Assembly (NCBI GenBank): GCA_036496605.1
Contig: DASXKV010000056.1
Coordinates: 17,185-81,184 of the forward strand
DNA: 64,000 nt
Source of the DNA: Gemmatimonadaceae bacterium
Lineage (GTDB): Bacteria; Gemmatimonadota; Gemmatimonadetes; Gemmatimonadales; Gemmatimonadaceae
Reading direction: 5' to 3'
Under the pieces are notes generated by a model. It was not told where the DNA came from and did no database searches. It saw nothing but the letters and a program-made list of their open reading frames with translations. The position numbers and the translations under genes were made by a program. Positions 9,317-18,304 of this stretch are shown here, piece after piece; position 1 is the first letter of the stretch, and every line of letters starts with the position of its first letter.

Positions 9317-9617
9317 CGATACCCTCAATCGGCCCCTCCGCGTCGCGCGGCTCATGGCGACGAGTGCGCGGGATGCGGAGCGCGGACCGATGGTGTTCAT
9401 GCATCCCGAGAATGCGCGTGAGCGTTTGCTCATCGACGGTGAGCTCGTGTGGGTGTACGGGCCGCGCCGGCACGAATTGGCGACCGTCCGCTTCGACGAG
9501 ACGGTGCCCTTCGGCGACGTCGTGCTGCGGGACGTGGTCGGCGCGTCACCTTCCGAGATCGTACGCGTCATCAAACCAGACCTCGACAGCCGGGGGCGTC
9601 GCGGTGCCCTGGCGTAA
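9309..9617 (+). CDS. Small protein resembling an ADC-like double-psi beta-barrel domain
   Basis: This 102-residue protein starts at GTG 9309, overlapping the upstream stop by 8 nt. The central stretch, with MHPENARERLLIDGELVWV followed by a VRFDETVPFGDVVLRDVVG strand pattern, resembles the C-terminal molybdopterin-dinucleotide-binding domain of Mo oxidoreductases (NPEDA...GIxDGDxVxV). Related double-psi barrels in FwdD and Cdc48-N proteins are also similar. It stands alone with no catalytic subunit nearby. The function is unknown; translational coupling ties it to the STAS/HATPase pair. The coding call is supported by overlap and codon use. Confidence 0.6.
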   Translation: MADDTLNRPLRVARLMATSARDAERGPMVFMHPENARERLLIDGELVWVYGPRRHELATVRFDETVPFGDVVLRDVVGASPSEIVRVIKPDLDSRGRRGALA

Positions 9618-9619
9618 GA

Positions 9620-9707
9620 GGGGCTAGGGGTTGGGGACTAGGGGCTAGAGCAGTGCCTGATGATAGCCGCTTGGTCCCAAGCCCTAGCCCCTAGCCCCTA
9701 GCCCCTT
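9620..9707. repeat. Intergenic inverted repeat with CTAGCCC tandem arms
   Basis: The left arm (9620-9648) is G-rich with repeated GGGGCTA/GGGGACTA units. The right arm (9682-9707) is its C-rich counterpart, three TAGCCCC heptamers in a row. About 33 nt separate them, including CTTGGTCCCAAG. It fills the whole space between two genes. G-rich CTAGGG stretches at 944-975 and 4749-4780 look like single-arm relatives. It is possibly a terminator or a small mobile palindromic repeat; no open frame is present. Confidence 0.6.
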
Positions 9708-9712
9708 CCAAC

Positions 9713-10873
9713 ATGCCCAGCCGCCGACATCGCACGCTCGACCTCGCGACGCTCGCGCTGCACGCGGGCGACGACCAGCACGATGCCGATACGCCGGTCG
9801 TCTCGCCCATTTATCAATCGGTAAACTTCAATCAGGAAGTCGGGACCGCCGAGGGGTTGCGCTACCCTCGTTATGGCAATTCGCCGAACGCGGAGACCGT
9901 GCAGCGTCGGGTTGCCGCCCTCGAGGGTTCGGAGGCGGCAGTCCTGCTCGCCAGCGGACAAGGCGCAACGGCGTGCGCGCTGCTCGCGCTGCTGCGTCCC
10001 GGCGACCATCTCCTGGCGAGCGCGTGGATCTACGGCGGAACGCAACGCCTCTTCTCGCAGGAGTTCGCGACGCTCGGCATCGACGTCTCGCTCCTCGATC
10101 CCACCGAGACTCGCGTCTGGCGACGCAAGATGCGCAAGGAGACGCGCGCGATCTTTCTCGAGTCGCCGGTGAATCCCACGTGTCGCGTGCTCGACCTTCG
10201 CCCGGTGAGCCACTTCACACAGGAAGAAGGGATCGCGCTCGTCGTCGACTCGACATTTGCAAGCCCGGTGAATCTGCGACCGATCGAGCACGGCGCCGAC
10301 GTCGTCATTCATTCGGCAACGAAGTATCTCAACGGCCACCACGACGTGTTAGGCGGCATCGTCTGTGGGACCGAGGCGTACATCGAAGAAGTCCGGCAGA
10401 AGATGACGCTCTGGGGCCAGGCGCCGGATCCGTTCGCCTCGTGGCTGCTCGAGCGCGGTCTCAAGACGCTCGACGTGCGTATTCGACGCCACAACGAGAA
10501 CGCGATGCAGATCGCGCAGTGGTGCAGCGAACGCAAGGAAATCAAGCGCGTGCACTACCCAGGACTCCCATCACACCCTGATTACGAGGTCGCGCGCACG
10601 CTTCTTGATGGGTTCGGCGGCATGATGGCGCTCGAACTCTCTGGCGGAGCGCGCGCCGCCGAGCGGTTCGTGCGGAAGCTCAAGTTGTTCCGGCACGCCC
10701 CCAGTCTCGGCGGTGTGGACTCCCTCGTCTCGGAACCGCGTTTCACGTCACACGAGCACGTGGAGCCGGAACAGCGAGCGCGCGCCGGCGTGCCTGACGG
10801 ATTTCTCCGTCTCAGCGTCGGCATCGAGTCGGCCGTAGACCTCATCGCCGATATCGAGCAGGCGCTTCGCTGA
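9713..10873 (+). CDS. Cys/Met metabolism PLP-dependent enzyme (cystathionine gamma-synthase/lyase family)
   Basis: This 386-residue fold-type I PLP enzyme carries the family motif with the Schiff-base lysine in SATKYLNGHHDVLGG near residue 204. It also has RYGNSPN (the YSRYGNPT-like cofactor loop), LASGQGA and VVDSTFASP. Members catalyse transsulfuration (MetB, MetC) or methionine gamma-lysis; the precise reaction cannot be assigned from sequence alone. The aromatic residue that usually precedes RYGNP is replaced by Pro in RYPRYGNS. A permease gene follows 7 nt downstream. The enzyme is cytoplasmic and homotetrameric in the family. Confidence 0.92.
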   Translation: MPSRRHRTLDLATLALHAGDDQHDADTPVVSPIYQSVNFNQEVGTAEGLRYPRYGNSPNAETVQRRVAALEGSEAAVLLASGQGATACALLALLRPGDHLLASAWIYGGTQRLFSQEFATLGIDVSLLDPTETRVWRRKMRKETRAIFLESPVNPTCRVLDLRPVSHFTQEEGIALVVDSTFASPVNLRPIEHGADVVIHSATKYLNGHHDVLGGIVCGTEAYIEEVRQKMTLWGQAPDPFASWLLERGLKTLDVRIRRHNENAMQIAQWCSERKEIKRVHYPGLPSHPDYEVARTLLDGFGGMMALELSGGARAAERFVRKLKLFRHAPSLGGVDSLVSEPRFTSHEHVEPEQRARAGVPDGFLRLSVGIESAVDLIADIEQALR

Positions 10874-10880
10874 GTACTGC

Positions 10881-12029
10881 ATGACGGAACTCGCACGACC
10901 AACTCTCGGAGATCGCAGGCGCACCGAGCGCCGTACGAATCAGAATCTCGCCGAGCTGACGCTGCCGGAGTTCCGGCGCATGCTAGTGACGACGACGCTG
11001 TTCGTCATCGTCCTCGTGCTGTTCCTCTGGATGGTGCGCACCGTCATTATCGCGACCATCCTTGGCGTCGTGGTCGCCGTGTATCTGCGGCCGGTGTACC
11101 TGCGGATCCTCAAGGGCATTCCGAACAAGTCGGCGTCGGCGACGATCACGCTGCTCATTCTGATCGTTCCCGTCATCGCGTTGCTGATCTACAGCTACAT
11201 GGAAGTCGCCGATGTCGCGACGTACGTCGACGCGCATCGAACCGAGATCGCCGGGAAGATCGATGCCGCGCTGCACCGTCTTCCGTTCATGCAGAACGCG
11301 AACACGGGCGAATCAGTCGAACGTTGGGTCGTCATCGCGTCGAACTACGGCACGAGCATACCTAACGCGATTCGCGCCGCACTCGGCACCTTCGCGATTG
11401 CCGCGACGATTTTCGTGTTTACGGCGTTCTACTTCATGATCGACGCCGAACGCATTGCCGCCTACCTGCGAAGCAAGATCGCACCGCGGTATCAGGAGCT
11501 GATGGCGTCGCTCGAGGAAAACGTGCGGGGCGTACTGTACGGCGCGATCTATTCGACTTTTCTGACACAGGCGATCAAGTCAGTAATCATTCTCTTGATG
11601 AACCTGGCCTTTCACGTTCCACTGGCCGGTGTCCTCGCGATTCTGTCTTTCATCATTGGCTTCTTCCCGATCGTCGGCTCGTGGAGCGTGTATGTTCCCG
11701 TCGCGTGCTGGCTGGCCATCTTCCGCGACGCCCCGGGCCAGGCGGTCGTCATGCTGTTGATCGGATTCTTCGTGAACACGATCTACATTTCGACCTTCCT
11801 CCGACCCAAGATCGCCGCCGAGCGATCGAAGGTCCTGAACTTCTACTGGATGTTGGTGGGTCTTGTGACGGGCGTGTATACGTTCGGGCTGGTGGGGATT
11901 CTACTGGGCCCAATCGTGATTGGCCTGCTCAAGGCCATCCTCGATACAATCACGACGAGCGCCAATTGGCGACTGTTGGACGCGGATGGTGACGGTCTTA
12001 CCGACGATGCGTCTGACAGTATGCCATGA
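10881..12029 (+). CDS. AI-2E family transporter (PerM/YdiK-type permease)
   Basis: This 382-residue integral membrane protein has about eight hydrophobic segments. The pattern is typical of the family: two N-terminal helices (VTTTLFVIVLVLFLWMV and following), a large loop, then tightly spaced helices after residue 200 ending with a YTFGLVGILLGPIVIGLL segment. Family members export autoinducer-2 or act as ion/solute permeases; the substrate here is unknown. Its stop overlaps the ftsE start (ATGA), so it is probably cotranscribed with ftsEX. Confidence 0.88.
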   Translation: MTELARPTLGDRRRTERRTNQNLAELTLPEFRRMLVTTTLFVIVLVLFLWMVRTVIIATILGVVVAVYLRPVYLRILKGIPNKSASATITLLILIVPVIALLIYSYMEVADVATYVDAHRTEIAGKIDAALHRLPFMQNANTGESVERWVVIASNYGTSIPNAIRAALGTFAIAATIFVFTAFYFMIDAERIAAYLRSKIAPRYQELMASLEENVRGVLYGAIYSTFLTQAIKSVIILLMNLAFHVPLAGVLAILSFIIGFFPIVGSWSVYVPVACWLAIFRDAPGQAVVMLLIGFFVNTIYISTFLRPKIAAERSKVLNFYWMLVGLVTGVYTFGLVGILLGPIVIGLLKAILDTITTSANWRLLDADGDGLTDDASDSMP

Positions 12030-12724
12030 TTCGCTTCACCAAAGTCACCAAGGAATACCCACGCCTCGGCGCGGCGCTGAGCAACGCTTCATTCAGCGTG
12101 GCCAAGGGCGAGTTCGTGTTCCTCACCGGGCCGAGCGGCGCCGGGAAGAGCACGATTCTCAAGCTCATCTACATGGAAGAGCGCCCGACGAGCGGTGAAG
12201 TTCGCGTCGGCGGCATGAGCTCGGTGACGATTCGACATCGGGAAGTCCCAAAGCTCCGTCGGCGGCTCGGGATCGTCTTCCAGGATTTCCGTCTGCTGGA
12301 AGATCGAACCGCGGAAGCCAACGTCGCCTTTGCGCTCGAGGTCACCGGCGCTCCGCGCTCGGCGATCGGAAACAAAGTCGCCCGCGTCCTGACGCAGGTT
12401 GGGTTGGCATCGAAGGCGACGTCCTATCCGCGACAGCTCTCGGGTGGTGAGCAACAGCGCGTCGCGATTGCACGTGCGCTCGTCAACGATCCTCTCTTGC
12501 TGGTCGCGGACGAGCCGACGGGCAATCTCGACGACCGCGCAACCCGCGGCGTGTTTCAGCTCCTTCGCGAGATCAACGCCAGTGGAACGGCCGTCATCAT
12601 GGCGACCCACAATCTCGAGCTGATTCGCCGCTCCGACTGCCGTACCATCGAGCTCAATCACGGTCAGATCGTGTTCGACTCTGCCGAAGCGGCGCAAGCC
12701 GCCATCGAGCGGTTCGCCGAATAA
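12026..12724 (+). CDS. ftsE: Cell division ATP-binding protein FtsE
   Basis: This 232-residue ABC ATPase has Walker [10 protein letters not shown] near residues 36-44, the signature [15 protein letters not shown] near 138, Walker [13 protein letters not shown] near 158 and the switch histidine in MATHN. FtsE drives FtsX, which relays conformational change to periplasmic EnvC-type activators of septal amidases. Length and the downstream ftsX and coiled-coil LytM gene support FtsE over other ABC subfamilies. It overlaps the upstream permease by 4 nt; ftsX begins 15 nt downstream. Confidence 0.95.
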   Translation: MIRFTKVTKEYPRLGAALSNASFSVAKGEFVFLTGPSGAGKSTILKLIYMEERPTSGEVRVGGMSSVTIRHREVPKLRRRLGIVFQDFRLLEDRTAEANVAFALEVTGAPRSAIGNKVARVLTQVGLASKATSYPRQLSGGEQQRVAIARALVNDPLLLVADEPTGNLDDRATRGVFQLLREINASGTAVIMATHNLELIRRSDCRTIELNHGQIVFDSAEAAQAAIERFAE

Positions 12725-12739
12725 CTACGCCCCGGACCT

Positions 12740-13588
12740 ATGCCAGCAGCTCGCGACGCCTTCTCCGCCTTTCGGCGTGCCCCGCTTCTCAGCGCGTTGA
12801 GCATAACGACGATTGCGTTTTCACTCTTCGCCGTTGGTCTGTTCGGGCTTGTCGTGCTCAACATTCGTCAGGCGCTGGAGAAGCTCGAGGAGCGCGTCGA
12901 GATTCGGGCCTTCGTATCGGAGAAGACACCGGTCGAGCAGATCGCGCTCGCTGCGGGTGACGTCGCCAGATATCCAGAGGTGCAGAGCGTCGATCTCGTG
13001 ACGCAGGAGCAAGCGCTCGAGCGCGCGCGGCGCGAGCTGGGTGAGTTCAAGGATGTGTTCGAAGCGGAGTTCTTGCCACCGTCGATCGACATCCGCCTGA
13101 AACCGGGATATCGCGATCCGGAATCGGTGAAGCAGGTCGCCGCTCGACTCAAAGCGTTGCCGATCGTCGACGACGTCCGGTTCGGCGAAGAGTGGATCGC
13201 GCAGCTTTACCGTTTGCGCAACATCGCCGGCGTCGCCGGCGTCGCGCTCGGGCTCGCGTTTGCCGCGGTCGCGGTGATCATCATCGGCTCGACGATCCGC
13301 ATGGCGGTGCTCGCGCGCAGCCGCGAGATCTCGATCATGCGCCTCGTCGGAGCGACGGACGGCTACATCCGCCGGCCCTTTCTGATCGAAGGGTTCATGA
13401 AGGGGGTGCTTGGCGGTGCGCTGGCGTTGTGCCTAACGTGGCTCGCGATCTGGATCGTAGGCGCGTATCTCAACTTCCAGACCGTCTTCTTCGATCAAAC
13501 GATCGCGATCGTCGGCCTGGCCGGCGGCGCGATGATGGGGTTCTTCGGGAGCGCCTTTTCGGTTGGCCGACATCTGCGGCGGGTGTAA
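12740..13588 (+). CDS. ftsX: Cell division permease FtsX
   Basis: This 282-residue membrane protein has the FtsX topology: one helix near residues 20-40, a periplasmic loop of about 120 residues (with VEIRAFVSEKTPVEQI and the PPSIDIRLK motif), then three helices near 165-185, 210-235 and 250-275. The conserved cytoplasmic segment REISIMRLVGATDGYIRRPFL precedes the third helix. It forms the FtsEX complex and recruits the EnvC-like protein encoded immediately downstream (2 nt gap). Confidence 0.94.
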   Translation: MPAARDAFSAFRRAPLLSALSITTIAFSLFAVGLFGLVVLNIRQALEKLEERVEIRAFVSEKTPVEQIALAAGDVARYPEVQSVDLVTQEQALERARRELGEFKDVFEAEFLPPSIDIRLKPGYRDPESVKQVAARLKALPIVDDVRFGEEWIAQLYRLRNIAGVAGVALGLAFAAVAVIIIGSTIRMAVLARSREISIMRLVGATDGYIRRPFLIEGFMKGVLGGALALCLTWLAIWIVGAYLNFQTVFFDQTIAIVGLAGGAMMGFFGSAFSVGRHLRRV

Positions 13589-13590
13589 CC

Positions 13591-14787
13591 ATGGGCGGAG
13601 CGCGAAGCGTTTGGCGTAGAGGGTTGCTCGGTGCCCTGGCGCTGACGATTGCTTCGGCTGCGCCGCTCCACGCGCAGGACAAGCTTCGCGCGCAGCGGGA
13701 AGAGCTCGATCGCATTCGCCAGGAGCGCGCCGACCTCGAGCGACGAATGCTCGAGTTGCGCGCGAGCGTCCACGACCTCTCGGAAGAAGTCGCCAACCTC
13801 AACGCGCGGCGCGAGGCGACCGAGCGTCTTGTCGCCGCACTCGATCGCCAGCTGGCGAGCATCAACAGCGACGTCGACGAGGCGTCGCAGAACATGATTC
13901 GCACCGAAACCGAGCTCGCCGACAAACGCGCGACCTTGAAGCTGCGACTCGTGGACATCTACAAGCGCGGCCCGCTGTTCACCGCCGAGGTCCTGCTGTC
14001 CGCGCAGTCGTTCGGCGAGCTCGTTGCCCGATACAAGTATCTGCATACGCTCGCGCTGCACGACCGCGCGCTCGTCGCGCGTGTCGAGGAGCTACGCGAT
14101 CAGGTTGGCCGCGATCACGACCGGCTCGTTCACCTTCAGGAGGCGCTCGAGCAGAATCGCAACGATAAGCGCATGGAGGAGGACAACCTTCGCGGCCTGG
14201 AGCAGGAGCGCTCGTCGAAGCTGGCCGAGACACAGCTGAGTGCCCGTCGAACGGAGCAGAGTATCGATCGGCTGCGTCGAACCGAGGCGCAGATCGCCAC
14301 GACGATCGCATCGCTCGAAGCGGACCGGCGGCGCACCGAGAACAGTCGTGGAGTTGCGTCAGCGCACAGCACGAGCTCGATCAAGACGAGCGATTACGGC
14401 CAGCTCGACTGGCCCGTTGACGGACCGCTCGTTTACTCGTACGGCAAGGCGCAGACGGCGAGCAATGCGACGATTCGCTGGAATGGCGTCGGCATTCGCG
14501 CTGCGGTCGGCACCGCGGTTCACTCGGTCGCCGACGGCACCGTCGTCAGCGTTGGTTCGTTAGGCACGTACGGCACCACGATCATCATCGAGCATGGCGG
14601 TGGGGATTATTCCATCTATGGCTCGCTCGCCCGCGCCGACGTGCGATTGCATGAAACCGTGACCAAGGGCCAGCAGATCGGCACGGTCGGCGTCTCCGAT
14701 CCCGATTTACCTCCGCATCTTCATTTCGAGATCCGGCATGGCGGCCCGGCGGTCGATCCGGCGAGCTGGCTCCGCGGCGAGCGATAA
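13591..14787 (+). CDS. EnvC-like murein hydrolase activator (coiled coil plus LytM domain)
   Basis: This 398-residue protein has a signal peptide ending near APLHAQD, long coiled coils from about residue 30 to 250, and a C-terminal M23/LytM domain. The second metal motif is kept (PHLHFEIRHGG). The first HxxxD motif is replaced by NGVGIRAAVG, which lacks the zinc-binding His and Asp, so it is probably an activator and not itself a peptidase, as in E. coli EnvC. Position directly after ftsEX fits that role in septum splitting. The ATG at 13591 is the first start after the ftsX stop and precedes the signal peptide. Confidence 0.9.
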   Translation: MGGARSVWRRGLLGALALTIASAAPLHAQDKLRAQREELDRIRQERADLERRMLELRASVHDLSEEVANLNARREATERLVAALDRQLASINSDVDEASQNMIRTETELADKRATLKLRLVDIYKRGPLFTAEVLLSAQSFGELVARYKYLHTLALHDRALVARVEELRDQVGRDHDRLVHLQEALEQNRNDKRMEEDNLRGLEQERSSKLAETQLSARRTEQSIDRLRRTEAQIATTIASLEADRRRTENSRGVASAHSTSSIKTSDYGQLDWPVDGPLVYSYGKAQTASNATIRWNGVGIRAAVGTAVHSVADGTVVSVGSLGTYGTTIIIEHGGGDYSIYGSLARADVRLHETVTKGQQIGTVGVSDPDLPPHLHFEIRHGGPAVDPASWLRGER

Positions 14788-14796
14788 ACGAGAGAT

Positions 14797-15012
14797 ATGA
14801 ACGTCACCAAGCGCTGTACGGTATGCGCCCGGTTTCGCGCGTACGAGGTCGAGGACCGTTACTGCGTCGTCTGCGGCCACGAGTCGCTCGAAGGTGAATG
14901 CGCCTGCGGCCGCCGCTACGACTACCTGCGCGACGAAGACGATGAGGTGACGCTGCACTGCCCTCGTTGCGGAAAAGTCCTGCGCGGACGTCAGAAAGAA
15001 TACGATGCCTGA
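14797..15012 (+). CDS. Small zinc-ribbon protein
   Basis: This 71-residue protein has four CxxC-type pairs: CTVC near the start, CVVC, CACG and CPRC. They are arranged as two zinc ribbons with an acidic DEDDEV linker. It overlaps the downstream nfo gene by 8 nt. No specific function is recognised; such proteins often bind nucleic acid or act as zinc-stabilised adaptors. Confidence 0.75.
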   Translation: MNVTKRCTVCARFRAYEVEDRYCVVCGHESLEGECACGRRYDYLRDEDDEVTLHCPRCGKVLRGRQKEYDA

Positions 15013-15925
15013 GCGGCCGCGGCCGCCAAAGAAGATCGTCCGAAAGAAGCCAGCGCCAACCAATCTCCTGCTCGGCGCGCACATCTCGATTGCCGGCGGC
15101 ACGTCTCAAGCGCCGGCCCGCGCCAGAGCGATCGGCGCGACGGCGATGCAGATCTTCACGAAGATGGCCAGTCGTTGGGCGGAGCGCGCATGCGCCGACG
15201 ACGAATGCATGGCCTTTCGCGCCGCGCTCGCGGACACGGATGTGCGCGCGACCGCGGCACATGATTCGTACTTGATAAACCTCGCGAGCCCGGACCCGAC
15301 GCTGCGTCGTCGCTCGATCGAGTCGTTCGTTGCCGAGCTCGCGCGTTGCGAGGCACTCGGTCTCGACTACCTCGTCTCGCATCCGGGCAACTACATCGAC
15401 GACCGGGCCAGCGGCATCCAACGCAACGCCGACGCGATTACCGAGTCGCTCGAGCGTGTGCCGGGCAGGACGGTGCTCTGCATGGAGCTCACGTCGGGTG
15501 CGGGGACGGCCATCGGATCCTCGTTCGAGGAGCTTGCGCAACTCATCGAACGCGTAGTACCGAACGGTCGCGAGCGTATGGGAGTTTGCGTCGACACATG
15601 CCACGCCTACTCAGCCGGCTATGATCTCGTTCGCGACTTCGACAACGTCTGGCGGCGCTTTGCCGACATCGTCGGGATGCCGCGCCTTCGAGTGATGCAC
15701 CTCAACGACTCGAAGACCCCCTTCGCGTCGCGCCGCGACCGACACGAACTGATCGGCGAAGGATCGCTCGGCGCAAAACCGTTTCGTCGCATTATGACCG
15801 ATGAGCGTTTCGTCGCCGTTCCGAAGCTGATCGAAACGCCGAAACTCGACGACGCAACGAAGACGGACTCGCGGATGCTCGCGCGCCTGCGGCGCTACGC
15901 GTCGGCACCATTGACCAAGTCCTAA
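15005..15925 (+). CDS. nfo: Endonuclease IV (AP endonuclease)
   Basis: This 306-residue protein has an N-terminal basic extension (RPPKKIVRKKP) followed by a complete TIM-barrel endonuclease IV. Recognisable elements are LGAHISIAGG, AAHDSYLINLASP, VSHPGN, the metal-binding VCVDTCHAYSAGYD, HLNDSK and RHELIGEGSLG. The enzyme cleaves 5' to abasic sites in base-excision repair using a trinuclear zinc centre. Conserved His, Asp and Glu residues in those motifs are intact. It starts inside the upstream zinc-ribbon gene, indicating coupled translation. Confidence 0.95.
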   Translation: MPERPRPPKKIVRKKPAPTNLLLGAHISIAGGTSQAPARARAIGATAMQIFTKMASRWAERACADDECMAFRAALADTDVRATAAHDSYLINLASPDPTLRRRSIESFVAELARCEALGLDYLVSHPGNYIDDRASGIQRNADAITESLERVPGRTVLCMELTSGAGTAIGSSFEELAQLIERVVPNGRERMGVCVDTCHAYSAGYDLVRDFDNVWRRFADIVGMPRLRVMHLNDSKTPFASRRDRHELIGEGSLGAKPFRRIMTDERFVAVPKLIETPKLDDATKTDSRMLARLRRYASAPLTKS

Positions 15926-15982
15926 CCCTCTTTCCCTCTCACGGTTAGCGGGTCCATTCTGCTATTGTTCTTGTCTGCCCCT

Positions 15983-18304
15983 ATGACAAAGAAACAAGAC
16001 GCACTCGACTACCACTCGCGCGGCCGACCCGGAAAAATCGCCGTCGTCCCGACGAAGCCGCTGACGAATCAGCGGGACCTCTCGCTCGCCTACTCGCCTG
16101 GTGTCGCCGAGCCCTGCCTCGAGATCAAGCGCGACGCGGACCTCGCTTACTCGTACACCGCGAAGGGCAACCTCGTCGCCGTCGTCACCAACGGTACCGC
16201 CGTCCTCGGCCTCGGCAATATCGGCGCGCTCGCCGGCAAGCCCGTGATGGAAGGCAAGGGCAATCTCTTCAAGCAATTCGCGGACATCGACGTCTTCGAC
16301 ATCGAAGTCGGTTCGGAGAACGCGGACGACGTCATCAAGTTTTGTCAGCTGCTCGAGCCAACGGTCGGCGGTATCAATCTCGAGGACATTCGCGCTCCGG
16401 ATTGTTTCTACATCGAGGAAACGCTCCGCAAGACGATGCGGATTCCCGTGTTTCACGATGATCAACACGGGACGGCAATCATCTCCGGTGCGGCACTGCT
16501 CAACGCGCTCGAGATCGTCGAGAAAGCGATCGAAGATGTGATCGTCGTTTTCTCGGGTGCAGGAGCCGCGGCCATCTCCACCGCCGAACACTATGTCCGG
16601 CTTGGCGTGAAGCGTGAGCATATACTCATGTGTGACCGGCAGGGCGTGATCTACAAGGGCCGCACCGGCGACATGGATCCGTACAAGGCGCGCTTCCAGG
16701 TGCAAACCAGGGCGCGCACGATCGCCGACGCACTCGAGGGCGCCGACGTCTTCGTCGGATTGTCCGTCGCCGGCGCGGTCACCGGCGAAATGATCGCGAA
16801 GATGGCGCCGAAGCCGATCGTGTTCGCGTTGGCCAATCCCGTACCGGAAATTCTGCCTGACGAGGTCCGCGCGGTTCGCGACGACGCGATCATTGCCACG
16901 GGCCGGAGCGACTACCCGAACCAGGTCAACAACGTCCTCGGCTTTCCATTCATCTTCCGCGGCGCGCTCGACGTACGCGCGACCGAGATCAACGAGGAGA
17001 TGAAGATGGCAGCGACACGCGCGCTCGCGTTGCTCGCGAAGCAGGACGTGCCCGACAGCGTCGCATCGCTCTACGGATTGCGCCAAGTACAATTCGGTCC
17101 GGATTACCTGATTCCCTTTCCATTTGACCCGCGTGTCCTGCTCTGGATCGCGCCGGCGGTCGCGTGGGCGGCCGTTGCCAGCGGTGCAGCGAACGACTTC
17201 GTCGAGCTCGACGCGTACCGCGAACGCCTCGAGGCGCGACTCGGCCGCGCGCGCGGCGTCATGCGCGGCGTGATCAATCGCGCGAGCTCGAATCCGAAGC
17301 GCGTCGTGTATCCCGAAGGTGAGGAGCCGAAGATCATACGAGCCGCTCAGATTGTGGTCGATGAGGGCATTGCCGAGCCCATACTGCTCGGGAACCGTGC
17401 CGCCATCGAGCGCGCGGCGTCGCAGATGAGCATTTCGCTGGACGACATCGTGATCGAGGATCCGTCGAGCTCACCATTGCGCGAAGCGTACGCGCACTTC
17501 ATGTGGGCGAGGCGTCAGCGAAAAGGAATGAGCCTCGAAGAGGCTCGCCGTCGTCTCTACAACGGCAATTACTTTGGATCGTGCATGGTCGCTCGGGGCG
17601 ATGCGGATGCCTTGCTCTCCGGCGTCAACCTGCACTATCCCGAGACGATCCGGCCAGCACTCGAGGTCGTGGGAGCCCATCCCAAATCGGGTCTCGTGAG
17701 CGGCATGTACATGCTCGTGTTCGAGAAGCACGTGGTATTCTGCGCCGACACGACGGTGAACATCGATCCGACGGCCGAGCAGTTGGCGCAGATCGCATAC
17801 GCCGCCAGCCGGGTGACACGGAACTTCGGGATCGAGCCACGGATTTCAATGCTCTCGTTCTCGAATTTCGGCTCCGTGCGTCACCCCGAGGCAGAGAAAG
17901 TGGCCCGAGCAGTTCAGTTACTGCGGCAGCGCGACCCGTCGTTGATCGTGGATGGAGAGATGCAGGCGGACACGGCTCTCGATACCGAGATTCTTCAGCG
18001 CGACTATCCATTCAGCGCGCTCAAGTCCCAGGCGAACGTCCTGATCTTTCCGAACCTGAGCGCCGGCAACATCGCATACAAGTTGCTGGATCACCTGGGT
18101 GGGGCAACGGCGATCGGACCTATCCTCGTCGGAATGAGCCGCCCCGTGCACGTACTCGAGCGCGGAGCCGATGTCCAGGACATCGTCAACATGACCGCGG
18201 TTGCGGTCGTCGACGCGCAGGGCCGCACACAGCCAGCGGAGCCAGCAGCGGCGCGTACCACGCCGGCGAACGGCATCGCGCCGACAGTCTACTCGAGGTT
18301 ATGA
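15983..18304 (+). CDS. maeB: NADP-dependent malic enzyme with phosphotransacetylase-like domain
   Basis: This 773-residue protein comprises a malic-enzyme domain (residues about 1-430; [18 protein letters not shown] and NAD(P)-fold [11 protein letters not shown]) and a C-terminal phosphate acetyl/butyryltransferase-like domain ([13 protein letters not shown] onward). This is the large MaeB architecture, in which the PTA domain is regulatory. It converts malate to pyruvate plus CO2 with NADPH formation. A TTG at 15965 is in frame, but the ATG at 15983 matches the family start [11 protein letters not shown] better. Its stop overlaps the pckA start by 4 nt. Confidence 0.96.
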   Translation: MTKKQDALDYHSRGRPGKIAVVPTKPLTNQRDLSLAYSPGVAEPCLEIKRDADLAYSYTAKGNLVAVVTNGTAVLGLGNIGALAGKPVMEGKGNLFKQFADIDVFDIEVGSENADDVIKFCQLLEPTVGGINLEDIRAPDCFYIEETLRKTMRIPVFHDDQHGTAIISGAALLNALEIVEKAIEDVIVVFSGAGAAAISTAEHYVRLGVKREHILMCDRQGVIYKGRTGDMDPYKARFQVQTRARTIADALEGADVFVGLSVAGAVTGEMIAKMAPKPIVFALANPVPEILPDEVRAVRDDAIIATGRSDYPNQVNNVLGFPFIFRGALDVRATEINEEMKMAATRALALLAKQDVPDSVASLYGLRQVQFGPDYLIPFPFDPRVLLWIAPAVAWAAVASGAANDFVELDAYRERLEARLGRARGVMRGVINRASSNPKRVVYPEGEEPKIIRAAQIVVDEGIAEPILLGNRAAIERAASQMSISLDDIVIEDPSSSPLREAYAHFMWARRQRKGMSLEEARRRLYNGNYFGSCMVARGDADALLSGVNLHYPETIRPALEVVGAHPKSGLVSGMYMLVFEKHVVFCADTTVNIDPTAEQLAQIAYAASRVTRNFGIEPRISMLSFSNFGSVRHPEAEKVARAVQLLRQRDPSLIVDGEMQADTALDTEILQRDYPFSALKSQANVLIFPNLSAGNIAYKLLDHLGGATAIGPILVGMSRPVHVLERGADVQDIVNMTAVAVVDAQGRTQPAEPAAARTTPANGIAPTVYSRL

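Noticed and set aside
17503..18300. N-terminal extension of PEP carboxykinase
   Set aside because: It is a shadow of maeB; PEPCK homology begins at 18301.
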